Shown here piece after piece: positions 7,128-15,091 of a DNA stretch of 22,894 nucleotides. Numbering within the stretch: the stretch's first letter is position 1; every line of letters starts with the position of its first letter. A model generated the notes under the pieces. It was not told the DNA's origin, searched no databases, and was given only the letters and a program-made list of their open reading frames with translations. Position numbers and translations under genes: made by a program. This DNA comes from JANLQX01 sp031381685 (GTDB lineage Bacteria; Actinomycetota; Acidimicrobiia; Acidimicrobiales; JANYDT01). The stretch is from NCBI GenBank assembly GCA_031381685.1, contig JANMYF010000099.1, positions 1 to 22,894 on the forward strand. Reading direction: 5' to 3'.

Positions 7128-8126
7128 ATGAGCGCAACGATCGGGTCCGCCGAACGAATCGACCACAACGAACACGTTCTCGCCACCGGCGATGGTGCGG
7201 CGACGCGCAACGCGCCGGCCGCCACCGAACGGCCCGAGTCGGGTGAGGGTCCGTCAGGACAACGCACGCGCGTGGCCACGATCGATCTGTCCGGGCTCGG
7301 CCCGGCGATCACCCTCGGCGACGGAGCGACGGCCGCTGAGCGGATCCGTCTCCAACTCGGCACGCGGACAGCGCACCTCATCACCGCGGTACATCCGCTG
7401 ATCGACGAAATCGCCGCCATCGAACTGACGTGTGTTTCGGCCGTCGGTGACTCCGAGGAGTTCGCGCAATGGCTCGGCGACCTGACCGATGTGCAGTTCC
7501 TCGTCGTCGCGGAGTCCGATGAACACGATGATCTCTCCATCACGAATGTGCGCAGTGTCGCCCGGCTGAGCATGGGAATCCGGCGAGACCATGCGTTGCG
7601 GGAGCTGGCCGTTCTCCTGGGTCGTCACCCCGAGGACGTCATCAACGACTTCCGTCAGCGTTCGGGTTTCAGCGACCTCAGCGGTCTCATCGACATCACG
7701 ACTCTGTGCGTGAACACGCTCGCGGTGCGCTCCGCCCGCGAGTACTCCATGGAGCTCGGACTGCTCATCGACGCACTCGGCACGATGCTGATGATCCTGT
7801 CAGGGCGCGGCGAGGCCTCCGTGCTGACGACGTCGCTCGAGCCGGTCGAACAACGATGGCTCGTCGAGGCGGGTTGGCCGTTGGCCAACGGCCTTGACTC
7901 CGATCTGGCTGAGATCCTCCGCGGTTCAAGGTCACGGGCCGGACGGAGCATCCCGGCGTGGGTCCGCTCTCACGGGCTGTGGGGCGCCGTCGTCGGCCAA
8001 CGGACCGTGTCGATGGCGAACGTCGCCGCCCATCTGCACCGCAACCGTCTCGATCTCGGTTCCTGCATCCCCAAGAGTCGACCCAATGCCGACCGCGTCG
8101 GCTCCGTGGTCTCCACGGGTCTCTAG
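7128..8126 (+). CDS. Hypothetical protein, 332 aa
   Basis: I do not recognise this family. The first 45 or so residues are polar and low in structure. The rest looks like a folded soluble alpha/beta protein: VATIDLSGLG, IAAIELTCVSAV, TDVQFLVVAESDEHDDLSITNVRS, then a helical region with LAVLLGRHPEDVINDF and EYSMELGLLIDALGTMLMIL. The hydrophobic stretch near residues 208-224 is amphipathic rather than clearly membrane-spanning. The C-terminal part contains EQRWLVEAGWPLANG and IPAWVRSHGLWGAVVGQRTVSMANVAAHLHRN. The ATG at 7128 has a good GAGGAAAGG site. It stands alone between the cloverleaf palindrome and the convergent kinase gene, so context gives no function. Codon use is typical of the window, supporting a real gene. 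Confidence 0.75.
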   Translation: MSATIGSAERIDHNEHVLATGDGAATRNAPAATERPESGEGPSGQRTRVATIDLSGLGPAITLGDGATAAERIRLQLGTRTAHLITAVHPLIDEIAAIELTCVSAVGDSEEFAQWLGDLTDVQFLVVAESDEHDDLSITNVRSVARLSMGIRRDHALRELAVLLGRHPEDVINDFRQRSGFSDLSGLIDITTLCVNTLAVRSAREYSMELGLLIDALGTMLMILSGRGEASVLTTSLEPVEQRWLVEAGWPLANGLDSDLAEILRGSRSRAGRSIPAWVRSHGLWGAVVGQRTVSMANVAAHLHRNRLDLGSCIPKSRPNADRVGSVVSTGL

Positions 8127-8174
8127 CCGATCGCCTCGACGGGCCTCACGACGCCAGGTTCGGCGGCAGGACAC

Positions 8175-9827
8175 TCAGCGGACGCCGACCGTGGCCCCGT
8201 TGAGTCGGGAGTACATCGACTTCTGGGACTTCGCCAGCCTCGTGAACTCGCGGTAGAGCGGCTGATAGGCCGCGCTGGCTCGAACGTCGGGAACGAAGTT
8301 CGTGGCGGCGATCGGCGCCCGACGCAGATCGTCGATCGTCCGGTGACCCAGCGAGAGCGCAGCGAACCAGGCTGCCCCACGGACGTTCACGTCGATGCTG
8401 TCGTCGATTCGCAGGATCGTCCGACCGATCACGTTGGCGTGGATCTGGGCCCAAAGGTCCGACGTGGCCCCGCCGCCGAAGAGCCGAATGCCTTCGAGTG
8501 GTTGCCCGGCGAAGGACTCCGTCGCTTCGAGCAGCCACCGCGCGTTGTACGCAACACCTTCGAGCACGGCTCGGATGAGATCGCTCCGCGTCGTCGTGAT
8601 CGACACGTTGAGGAACGATGCGCGAAGGTTCGCATCGTCGACCGGTGAGCGCTCGCCCTTCAGCCACGGGGTGAAGATCACTCCTCCGGAACCGGCCGGA
8701 GCCAGTGCGGCGGCGGCCGTCACCGTGTCGTAATCGTCGGGTGCTCGCCCGAGACCGTCGTCGGCGCGCAGGACGCTATCTCGGAGCCATCGCAACGATG
8801 CGCCTCCGGTCTCGTGGTTGTTGGCGATGAGGTACGAGTTCGGAGTGAACCCGGGGATCGATGTCATCGAGTGCATCACGTCGGTCTTCTTGAAGCCCAC
8901 TGGCGCCGACACCCATGCACTCGTCGAGATTGCGAGGTGACCTTCGAAGGCCGCCAGGCCGCCGGTGCCGATCGCCGCGGTGTGAAGATCCGGTACGCCG
9001 CAGACCACCGGTACGTCGGTCACCGTGCCGTTGAAAGCGAGTCCCAATGCCCTCGCCCGCTCCGGGAGAAGGGTGCCGAGACGTGCACCGGTCGGGCGAA
9101 GCGGCGGAAGTTGGGCAACGCGACGGTCCGCGAGTCGCGCCAGTCCGGGATGGTATGCGCACGGAGCATCGGGCCGATTGTCGGTAAGCCACGACAGCAC
9201 CATCGATGCCGGTGTTGCGGCGACCACGTCGGTGAGCCATGCCCCGATGAGGTCGACCGGTTCGAGATGAACGGCAGTACGCGAATCGATCTCGGGCCGA
9301 CGGTGACGGAGGAACTGCACGTGCCCGGTCGGATCAGCACCCTCCTTCGACGGTGCACCCCCGGCGAAACGCAGCCAGCTCACGATCTTCTTCGCGCCAT
9401 AGCCGGCCACGCCAATCGTTCCGCCGGTCAGCTTCGCTGACCACGGTGCGCCCCGACGGTCCGACCAGAGCAGGCAGGGACCGACCGGCCTCCCGGTTGC
9501 ATCGACCGGAATCGTTGAGCCCCACTGCCCGGTGATTCCGATGCCGCCGCACGGAGGTGTTGCGTCCCTGCCCGACCTGAGGGCGTCGGTCACCTCCCGA
9601 CCGGCCGAGGCGAGCGCGTCGAACCAGGCGAACGGATCCTGCTCACTGCCGCCGTCCTCCGTGATCACGGTTTCGATCGAGCGGAATGCACTGGCGAGGA
9701 CGGTGCCGTTCAGTGCGACTGCGCCGACCTTCAGTCCACCTGTTCCCAGGTCGATGCCGAGATGCCAGGTACCGGGTTCGGTTTCGCGCACAACTGCATT
9801 CTTGCTGCGCGCCACGTCGCGATGCAC
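8175..9827 (-). CDS. FGGY-family carbohydrate kinase, 550 aa
   Basis: This is a cytosolic ATP-dependent sugar kinase of the xylulokinase/ribulokinase/glycerol kinase superfamily. It begins with the phosphate-1 motif HLGIDLGTGGLKVGAV (about residues 22-37), then GIGITGQWGSTIPVD and LLWSDRRGAPW. The likely catalytic base is Asp280 in CGVPDLHTAAIGTG. The second domain has FTPWLKGERSPVDDANLRASF and the FGGY signature region RLFGGGATSDLWAQIHANVIGR. The substrate cannot be read from sequence; GQW in place of the GQMHG of xylulokinases argues against a simple xylulokinase call. The exact start is uncertain: no ribosome site precedes the ATG at 9827, and in-frame GTG codons follow 4 and 12 codons later. 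Adjacent genes give no pathway. Length is slightly above the usual 480-520. Confidence 0.88.
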   Translation of the reverse strand: MHRDVARSKNAVVRETEPGTWHLGIDLGTGGLKVGAVALNGTVLASAFRSIETVITEDGGSEQDPFAWFDALASAGREVTDALRSGRDATPPCGGIGITGQWGSTIPVDATGRPVGPCLLWSDRRGAPWSAKLTGGTIGVAGYGAKKIVSWLRFAGGAPSKEGADPTGHVQFLRHRRPEIDSRTAVHLEPVDLIGAWLTDVVAATPASMVLSWLTDNRPDAPCAYHPGLARLADRRVAQLPPLRPTGARLGTLLPERARALGLAFNGTVTDVPVVCGVPDLHTAAIGTGGLAAFEGHLAISTSAWVSAPVGFKKTDVMHSMTSIPGFTPNSYLIANNHETGGASLRWLRDSVLRADDGLGRAPDDYDTVTAAAALAPAGSGGVIFTPWLKGERSPVDDANLRASFLNVSITTTRSDLIRAVLEGVAYNARWLLEATESFAGQPLEGIRLFGGGATSDLWAQIHANVIGRTILRIDDSIDVNVRGAAWFAALSLGHRTIDDLRRAPIAATNFVPDVRASAAYQPLYREFTRLAKSQKSMYSRLNGATVGVR

Positions 9828-9913
9828 ACGGCCGGCGATCCGCGTGACAAAGAACGGACCGGCTTGATCCGACCTGAGGGGCCGAACCTCACCGACCGAT
9901 TGGCTTGCCCGAC

Positions 9914-9919
9914 TACCGT
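9914..9919 (+). promoter_or_regulatory. -10 box for a leaderless transcript of the nucleotide-sugar dehydrogenase gene
   Basis: TACCGT ends eight bases before the GTG start at 9928, with no ribosome site between. The same hexamer sits before the gene starting at 20220 on the minus strand. It probably drives the unit 9928-12196 or further. Confidence 0.45.
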
Positions 9920-9927
9920 CTCGCAGC

Positions 9928-11226
9928 GTGACTTCGCTTACCTCTCCGAACGAGGGGACGGAGAGGGTGGGAATCGTCGGACTCGGCTACGTCGGCCTCC
10001 CCCTTGCCGTCGCTCTTGCTGCCCACTTCCCCGTGGTCGGCTTCGATATCGATGGGCGCCGAATCGCCGAACTCGAGGACGGACACGATCGAACCGGCGA
10101 GGTGAGCTCCGCCCGCCTGCGTTCGTCCGCGCTCAACATCTCGATGGAACCAGCCGATCTTCGCAACTGCACCTTCATCATCGTTACGGTTCCGACGCCA
10201 GTGAATCGGCATCGGGCACCCGACTTCGGACCACTTCAGTCCGCATCCAAACTCATCGGTGGCGCGCTCGCGAGCGGCGCGGTCGTCGTCTATGAGTCCA
10301 CGGTGTATCCGGGAGCGACCGAGGAGATCTGCGTCCCGATTTTGGAAGAGGTGTCCGGGCTCCGGGCGGGGACTGGCTTCTTCGTCGGCTACTCGCCGGA
10401 ACGCATCAACCCCGGCGACAGAGTGCACACGATCGACACGGTCGTAAAGGTCATTTCGGCTCAGGACCCGGCAACGCTCGCTCGCCTTCGTCGGGTCTAC
10501 GGATCAATTTGCCGCGGGGGCCTCCACGAAGCACCCACGATCCAAGTCGCCGAAGCCGCGAAGGTGATCGAGAACACCCAGCGGGATCTGAACATCGCGC
10601 TCATGAACGAACTCGCGCTGATCTTCGATCGCCTCGGGATCTCAACACGAGACGTTCTCGAGGCGGCGCGAACGAAATGGAACTTCCTGCCGTTCGTGCC
10701 CGGACTGGTCGGCGGGCACTGCATCGGCGTCGATCCGTATTACCTGACCCATAAAGCCGAGTCCGTCGGCTACCACCCTGATGTCATTCTCGCTGGACGC
10801 CGGGTCAACGACGGCATGGGCGCGTTCATCGCAGCAAAGGCGACGAAGATGCTGGCGGCCAAAGGCGTTGCCATTTCGACCGCGCGTGTCCTAGTGCTGG
10901 GATTGACGTTCAAAGAGGACGTGCCCGACCTGCGACACAGCCGCGTTCCGGACATCGTCGACGAACTCCGGCAATTCGGCGCGTCCCCGGAGGTCGTCGA
11001 TCCGTTGGGAAGCTCTGCGGAAGCAGCTCACGAGTACGAAATCACCCTCGACTCCCAACCGCAAGGTGAGGCGTACGACGCAGTGATCCTGGCGGTTGCC
11101 CATCGCGAGTTGATCGGAGATCTCGCCAAGCTCAAGAGACTCGTCCGGCCTGGTGGCGTATTGATCGATGTGAAGTCGGCGCTCAACGCAGCCGATTTCG
11201 CACATGCCACGGTGTGGACCCTGTGA
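9928..11226 (+). CDS. UDP-N-acetyl-hexosamine 6-dehydrogenase (TviB/WbpO-like), 432 aa
   Basis: This NAD-dependent nucleotide-sugar 6-dehydrogenase oxidises the C6 alcohol of a UDP-sugar to a carboxylate in two steps, giving a uronic-acid donor for surface polysaccharides. The N-terminal Rossmann motif VGIVGLGYVGLPLAVALA is at about residues 14-31. The conserved VTVPTP, ESTVYPGATEE and GYSPERINPGD follow. The catalytic Cys265 is in GGHCIGVDPYYL, and the NAD-linked C-terminal domain has LGLTFKEDVPDLRHSR. The forms GYSPERINPGD and GVDPYYLTHKAE resemble the UDP-GlcNAc/UDP-GalNAc dehydrogenases (TviB, WbpO) more than UDP-glucose dehydrogenase. The epimerase gene starts 22 bases downstream, matching the TviB-TviC pair. 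The exact substrate is inferred. Confidence 0.9.
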   Translation: MTSLTSPNEGTERVGIVGLGYVGLPLAVALAAHFPVVGFDIDGRRIAELEDGHDRTGEVSSARLRSSALNISMEPADLRNCTFIIVTVPTPVNRHRAPDFGPLQSASKLIGGALASGAVVVYESTVYPGATEEICVPILEEVSGLRAGTGFFVGYSPERINPGDRVHTIDTVVKVISAQDPATLARLRRVYGSICRGGLHEAPTIQVAEAAKVIENTQRDLNIALMNELALIFDRLGISTRDVLEAARTKWNFLPFVPGLVGGHCIGVDPYYLTHKAESVGYHPDVILAGRRVNDGMGAFIAAKATKMLAAKGVAISTARVLVLGLTFKEDVPDLRHSRVPDIVDELRQFGASPEVVDPLGSSAEAAHEYEITLDSQPQGEAYDAVILAVAHRELIGDLAKLKRLVRPGGVLIDVKSALNAADFAHATVWTL

Positions 11227-11248
11227 TTCGGACAGGACGAGTCGAACC

Positions 11249-12196
11249 GTGAGAGTGGTCGTCACCGGCGGAGCCGGATTCATCGGTTCGAACGTCTGTG
11301 CTCGACTCGCCGCGGAAGAGGGAGTAGAGCGGATCGTCGCCATCGACGATCTTTCCACGGGGTATGCAGCGAACCTCGACGGGATCGACGCCGAGCTGAT
11401 CGAGGGCACGATTCTCGACGCCGCCTCGATGGTCTCGATTATCGACGGTGCCGACGCCGTGATACACCTGGCCGCCCGCCCGAGCGTGCCTCGATCGATC
11501 GCCGACCCCATCGCGACGCACCGCGTCAACCTGGAAGGAACGCTCAACGTTCTCGAAGCCTGCAGAGCTAGCAGCACTCGGCCCTTCATCATCTTCGCCG
11601 GGTCCAGTTCCGTCTACGGGGCGAATCCGATTCTGCCGAAAGTTGAGACGCTCGCGCCGCTTCCCCGCAGCCCTTATGCCGCATCGAAGCTCGCCGGCGA
11701 GGCGTACGTTCGAGCGTGGAGTGAGAGTTTCGGCATTCCCTCCTTGGTGTTTCGCTTCTTCAATGTGTTCGGCCCAAAGCAACAGCCGGGGTCGGCCTAT
11801 GCCGCGGTGATACCAGCATTCCTTGCGGCCGCTCTGCGGGGCGAAGCGTTGCCGGTTCATGGAGACGGGTCGCAGACACGCGACTTCACGTACGTGGCCA
11901 CAGTCGCCGAGGTCATCGCCAGTGCGGTCCTGCACACGACCAGCGCGCCGACGCCGGTCAACCTGGCGTTCGGCACGCGGGTCTCGCTACGTAAAGTCAT
12001 CACCGAGATCGAGAGCCTTCTCGGCAAGCAAGTCGTGTGCGAAGAACTCCCGTTGCGTGGGGGTGACGTCCCACACTCACAGGCGGACAACACACTCCTC
12101 TGTACGCTTTTCCCTGGTGTGGTCCCCGTAGATTTCGTCACGGGTTTGCGCGACACCCGCGACTGGATGGAGACGTTTCTCTTCCGGAGCGACTGA
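11249..12196 (+). CDS. NAD-dependent sugar epimerase (TviC/WbpP/GalE-like), 315 aa
   Basis: This is an extended short-chain dehydrogenase that inverts C4 of a UDP-sugar, or alternatively acts as a dehydratase. Visible features are the NAD motif VVVTGGAGFIGSN at residues 3-15, DDLSTG, HLAARPSVPRSI, SSSVYG, and the catalytic pair Tyr143/Lys147 in YAASKLAGE. FRFFNVFGPKQ and GDGSQTRDFTYV are typical of the WbpP/WbgU group. The GTG at 11249 is preferred over the ATG at 11204: it begins right at the NAD fold, has AGGACGAG upstream, and avoids overlap with the dehydrogenase gene. The pairing suggests a UDP-N-acetylhexosaminuronic acid product, as for Vi antigen or Pseudomonas O6. Co-transcription with the upstream gene is likely. 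Confidence 0.88.
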   Translation: MRVVVTGGAGFIGSNVCARLAAEEGVERIVAIDDLSTGYAANLDGIDAELIEGTILDAASMVSIIDGADAVIHLAARPSVPRSIADPIATHRVNLEGTLNVLEACRASSTRPFIIFAGSSSVYGANPILPKVETLAPLPRSPYAASKLAGEAYVRAWSESFGIPSLVFRFFNVFGPKQQPGSAYAAVIPAFLAAALRGEALPVHGDGSQTRDFTYVATVAEVIASAVLHTTSAPTPVNLAFGTRVSLRKVITEIESLLGKQVVCEELPLRGGDVPHSQADNTLLCTLFPGVVPVDFVTGLRDTRDWMETFLFRSD

Positions 12197-12253
12197 GCAA
12201 TCGTCGCACAAGACCTCGCTCCGTCACCGAAGCCTGCAAAGCTCGTCCCCTGT

Positions 12254-13468
12254 ATGCGACTGAATACGCCGGTCTGCCTGCTGGGCCTCGGTCTCTGCAT
12301 GGCCTTTCCCCTTGCGGCCACAGCGCAGACGACGGCGGGTCCTCGGCTTCCTGCTCTCGGACCCTCGCCGACAGCACTGGCCCCGCCGGCTGCGTCCGTG
12401 AGCGCGGCGGCCTCGGGCGTTCTTCCTCCCTGGCCGGTTCCGGCGAATGGTCAGCTGCATCGAAAGCTGGCCGAGACTCGCACCGGGCCGAGCCCGAAAC
12501 AGGTTGCGTTCACCCCCGACGGCACCGAGCTCTGGGTGCCTCTTCTCGGTGCCGTCGGAATCGATGTGTACCGCGTGCCAACGCTGGAGCGGATCGCCCG
12601 CATTCCGCTCGGGACCAAGGGCGGCGTCGAAGTGATCTTCAACCGCAGTGGTACGCGCGCGTATGTTTCGCAGATGCACACCGCCACCGTGTACGAGATC
12701 GACCGTTTGGCGAAGCGTGTGCTGAGGATCCTTCCCACCAAGGGCAACTGGACCAAAGTTCTCGCGCTCTCCCCCGACGAGCTGACGCTCTATGCCGCGA
12801 ACTGGGTGAGCAACGACATCAGCGTGATCGATCTCGCGACGGCGACGGTGAAGGCGAGGATCCCGACGGTGCGAACACCTCGCGGCCTCGTCGTCATGCC
12901 GTCGGGCACGGAGCTCTACGTTGCCGGCTTCGACGACGGCAACGTCGCACGGATCGACCTGGCCACGGGCACGCAGACCGAGCTGATCAAGACCGGTGGG
13001 GCGATGCGCCACCTCACGATCGATGAGGCCGCCAAGGTGCTCTACGCCGACGACATGGGCCGCGACAACGTGGTGGCCTTCGATCTCGTCAAGGGCACGC
13101 ATCGGGTGCTTTCGCTCACCGACTCGCATCCGAACACGATCGCGCTGAGCCCGTCGAAGCGATTCCTCTACGTCTCCAACCGCGGCCAGAACGGCGGCGA
13201 CGGGTACTACCTCCCCGGCCCCGACTGGGGCTCGGTGCTGGTCATCGACACGACCACCGGAGCGGTTGTCGATGCCCTGATCGGCGGGAACCAGACGACC
13301 GGGCTCGACGTGTCGCCCGACGGTCGGTACCTGGCGTTCACCGACTTCCTCGACGGTCGACTCCAGCTCTACGAGATCCCACCGGAACCGATCCTTGTCG
13401 CGTCGACCGGCCTACGCGCCACGACCTACAAGACCGAACTGCTGAAGCCGAAGAAGAGGAAGAAGTAG
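12254..13468 (+). CDS. Secreted YVTN/YncE-like beta-propeller protein, 404 aa
   Basis: A Sec signal peptide is visible at residues 1-24 (hydrophobic LLGLGLCMAFPLAATA, then Q25). After a Pro/Ala-rich linker come YVTN-type blades: FTPDGTELWVPLLGAVGIDVYRV, FNRSGTRAYVSQMHTATVYEID, LSPDELTLYAANWVSNDISVIDL, VMPSGTELYVAGFDDGNVARIDL, LSPSKRFLYVSNRG and VSPDGRYLAFTDFLDGRLQLYEI. Proteins of this class bind ligands or partners outside the cell, and some relatives are lactonases; no catalytic residues can be named here. The C-terminus is very basic (KPKKRKK). It lies 57 bases after the epimerase gene on the same strand, with no clear promoter or ribosome site of its own, and is convergent with the methyltransferase gene seven bases away. 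A role in surface assembly is only suggested by context. Confidence 0.85.
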   Translation: MRLNTPVCLLGLGLCMAFPLAATAQTTAGPRLPALGPSPTALAPPAASVSAAASGVLPPWPVPANGQLHRKLAETRTGPSPKQVAFTPDGTELWVPLLGAVGIDVYRVPTLERIARIPLGTKGGVEVIFNRSGTRAYVSQMHTATVYEIDRLAKRVLRILPTKGNWTKVLALSPDELTLYAANWVSNDISVIDLATATVKARIPTVRTPRGLVVMPSGTELYVAGFDDGNVARIDLATGTQTELIKTGGAMRHLTIDEAAKVLYADDMGRDNVVAFDLVKGTHRVLSLTDSHPNTIALSPSKRFLYVSNRGQNGGDGYYLPGPDWGSVLVIDTTTGAVVDALIGGNQTTGLDVSPDGRYLAFTDFLDGRLQLYEIPPEPILVASTGLRATTYKTELLKPKKRKK

Positions 13469-13469
13469 C

Positions 13470-13488
13470 GCCGGGTCAGGGGCCCGGC
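13470..13488. terminator. Possible bidirectional terminator hairpin
   Basis: GCCGGG (13470-13475) pairs with CCCGGC (13483-13488) across seven bases, exactly where the two convergent genes at 12254-13468 and 13476-14381 meet. It has no T-tract on either side, so termination is only a possibility. Confidence 0.25.
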
Positions 13489-14381
13489 CGGCGGGCGATG
13501 ACCAGGTCCTGGTGATCGTTCACGCCCTTTCGCACGACAGCGACGATCTCCAGTTTCGTTCCCCACCGCTGACGAACGGCCTCCTCGGTGTGGAAGCTCG
13601 TCCGGTAGAAGTCGGGCAACCCGTCAGCCCCGCCTGCGTGGGAATAGACGAAGCCCGACTCCGAGGCTTCCCCCTCGGATCCGTCCCACAGATCGACGCC
13701 GTGCGTCGTGAGCAGAAGCACCCCGCCTGGCCTGGTGATCCGGGCGAGCTCGGTGATCCAACGGAGTTCCATTTCCTCGGGCAGGTGGGTGAACACGGAG
13801 ATGGCGTAGACGAGCCCGAACACGCCGTCGGGCCAGGCGGTCGGCGGATCGTGCGGATTGGTGACGAACACCGCCTGTCCGTGTCCATGTGAGGTCCCGT
13901 GTTCATGTGAAGTGAGGTGGGCCCCACACCACGCGACGGTCTCCGGGTCGATGTCGGTCCCGGTCAATGCTCCGCCGCCGAGCGCCGTCCAGTATCTGGC
14001 GACCCGACCACAGCCCACGCCGAAGTCGAGCGTCGGCTGGCGAACCGCGTCGAGAAGCCCGTGGGCGTGAAGGGCGACGAGAAGGTCGATCGTGATCCGA
14101 CGACCGAGCCAGGCGAAGTTGGCCACATCGCGGTCGCCGTGGACGCGTTCGCGAAGGTCGGCGGGAGGCCACTCCCCCGCGTCGCCCGCGTCGATCCACG
14201 CCGGGATTGCTTCGCCCAGTCCGGCGGGCGCGCCGACGCGTCCCTCCCCGAAACCGTGCAACAGAAAGTGCTGGAGTCCGCTGGCCGGACCCCCGGGTCC
14301 GATCGCCGCGGCGACGTCCGGGTTCGCTTGCCGATAGGTCGCTTCGTCGAAGTCTCCGACGAGGTCGATCATCGATTCCAC
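13476..14381 (-). CDS. Class I SAM-dependent methyltransferase with N-terminal NPDV repeat, 301 aa
   Basis: Residues 11-48 form the short motif FDEATYRQANPDVAAA...GLQHFLLHGFGEGR, a unit known from many glycosyltransferase-linked and surface-polysaccharide proteins. The catalytic domain has motif I LDFGVGCGRVARYW (about 118-131), an acidic residue in TGTDIDPETVAW and the post-motif FGLVYAISVFTHLPEEM, then ITRPGGVLLLTTHG. It probably transfers a methyl group from SAM to a sugar or lipid-linked glycan. The GTG at 14381 is chosen because GGAGGA lies nine bases upstream; ATG at 14372 is the alternative. A longer frame reaching 14471 would run inside the upstream gene. The start is five bases after the upstream stop, so it is the last gene of the five-gene operon. 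Confidence 0.85.
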   Translation of the reverse strand: MESMIDLVGDFDEATYRQANPDVAAAIGPGGPASGLQHFLLHGFGEGRVGAPAGLGEAIPAWIDAGDAGEWPPADLRERVHGDRDVANFAWLGRRITIDLLVALHAHGLLDAVRQPTLDFGVGCGRVARYWTALGGGALTGTDIDPETVAWCGAHLTSHEHGTSHGHGQAVFVTNPHDPPTAWPDGVFGLVYAISVFTHLPEEMELRWITELARITRPGGVLLLTTHGVDLWDGSEGEASESGFVYSHAGGADGLPDFYRTSFHTEEAVRQRWGTKLEIVAVVRKGVNDHQDLVIARRPGP

Positions 14382-14386
14382 GATGC

Positions 14387-15091
14387 TCAGTCCTCCGCGA
14401 TCGAGAACTTGTCGAGCGCGTTCCAAGCAGCCTCGAACGCCGGATCGTCGACCGAGAGCCCCGATGCCCATGCGATGATCTCGTCGCCGGTGACGAACCT
14501 CGACGGGCCTTGTTCCGCCAACAGCGACGATCGTGCCGCCACGAAGAGGTCGAACGCGGCGTTGCGGTTCGCTTCGAGCTCATAGAACGAGCCGCGACTG
14601 CGGTCGCCCGTCCACTCGAGCAGCGACGCGAGCGACCGTGTGTTTGCGAGCGAAACCGATGGATCGACGAACAGGGCGAGGTCGTCTACGCATGAAGCGA
14701 CCGGGAGGCTCGAGATGTCGGGGATCGATGCTGCCCAAGCGGCAAGCGCGTCCGCGTTCGGCCGACCATCCGTGGAAAGCGTTCCATGGAGTTCGGGACG
14801 CGATGCCCAGATCCGGCCGAGGATGTGAGCCGCCCTATTCCCGCCTCGAACTTCGTCGGGTGGCGCCGGCAGACGTCGGTCGACGATGGTGACGGCGTCG
14901 TCGCATTGCCGCCACCGGGGAAGCGGCCCAGCGCTTGCGAACACCCGTGCGCCGCCGAGGAGCGCCACGCCGACGACTCCGAGCGCAACAGCACGATCGA
15001 TTCGAGCCGTCGGCTTGCGAGGTCCATCGACCGTGACGTTCTGCGCGGTCCGAGAGCGCCGAAGCCACGCGATCGACTGCTTCCCCCTCAT
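14387..15091 (-). CDS. Membrane-anchored protein of unknown function with RPEL-W motif, 234 aa
   Basis: A single membrane helix is visible at about residues 32-52 (AVALGVVGVALLGGARVF), preceded by a basic cytoplasmic segment (MRGKQSIAWLRRSRTAQ). The rest should lie outside. It contains the 22-residue motif (14735-14800) shared with two neighbours: RPEL, then ST-DGR, ending in W. A second weaker copy near the C-terminus reads RFVTGDEIIAWASGLSVDDPAF. Two Cys (in RQCDD and ASCVDD) could form a disulfide. The ATG at 15091 overlaps the upstream stop as ATGA, a sign of translational coupling; the frame extends further upstream but would overlap that gene. No known family is recognised. Position in the operon suggests an accessory role in glycan assembly or export. 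Confidence 0.7.
   Translation of the reverse strand: MRGKQSIAWLRRSRTAQNVTVDGPRKPTARIDRAVALGVVGVALLGGARVFASAGPLPRWRQCDDAVTIVDRRLPAPPDEVRGGNRAAHILGRIWASRPELHGTLSTDGRPNADALAAWAASIPDISSLPVASCVDDLALFVDPSVSLANTRSLASLLEWTGDRSRGSFYELEANRNAAFDLFVAARSSLLAEQGPSRFVTGDEIIAWASGLSVDDPAFEAAWNALDKFSIAED

Noticed and set aside
8127..8174. Terminator between the convergent hypothetical and kinase genes
   Set aside because: I see no convincing hairpin or T-tract in these 48 bases.
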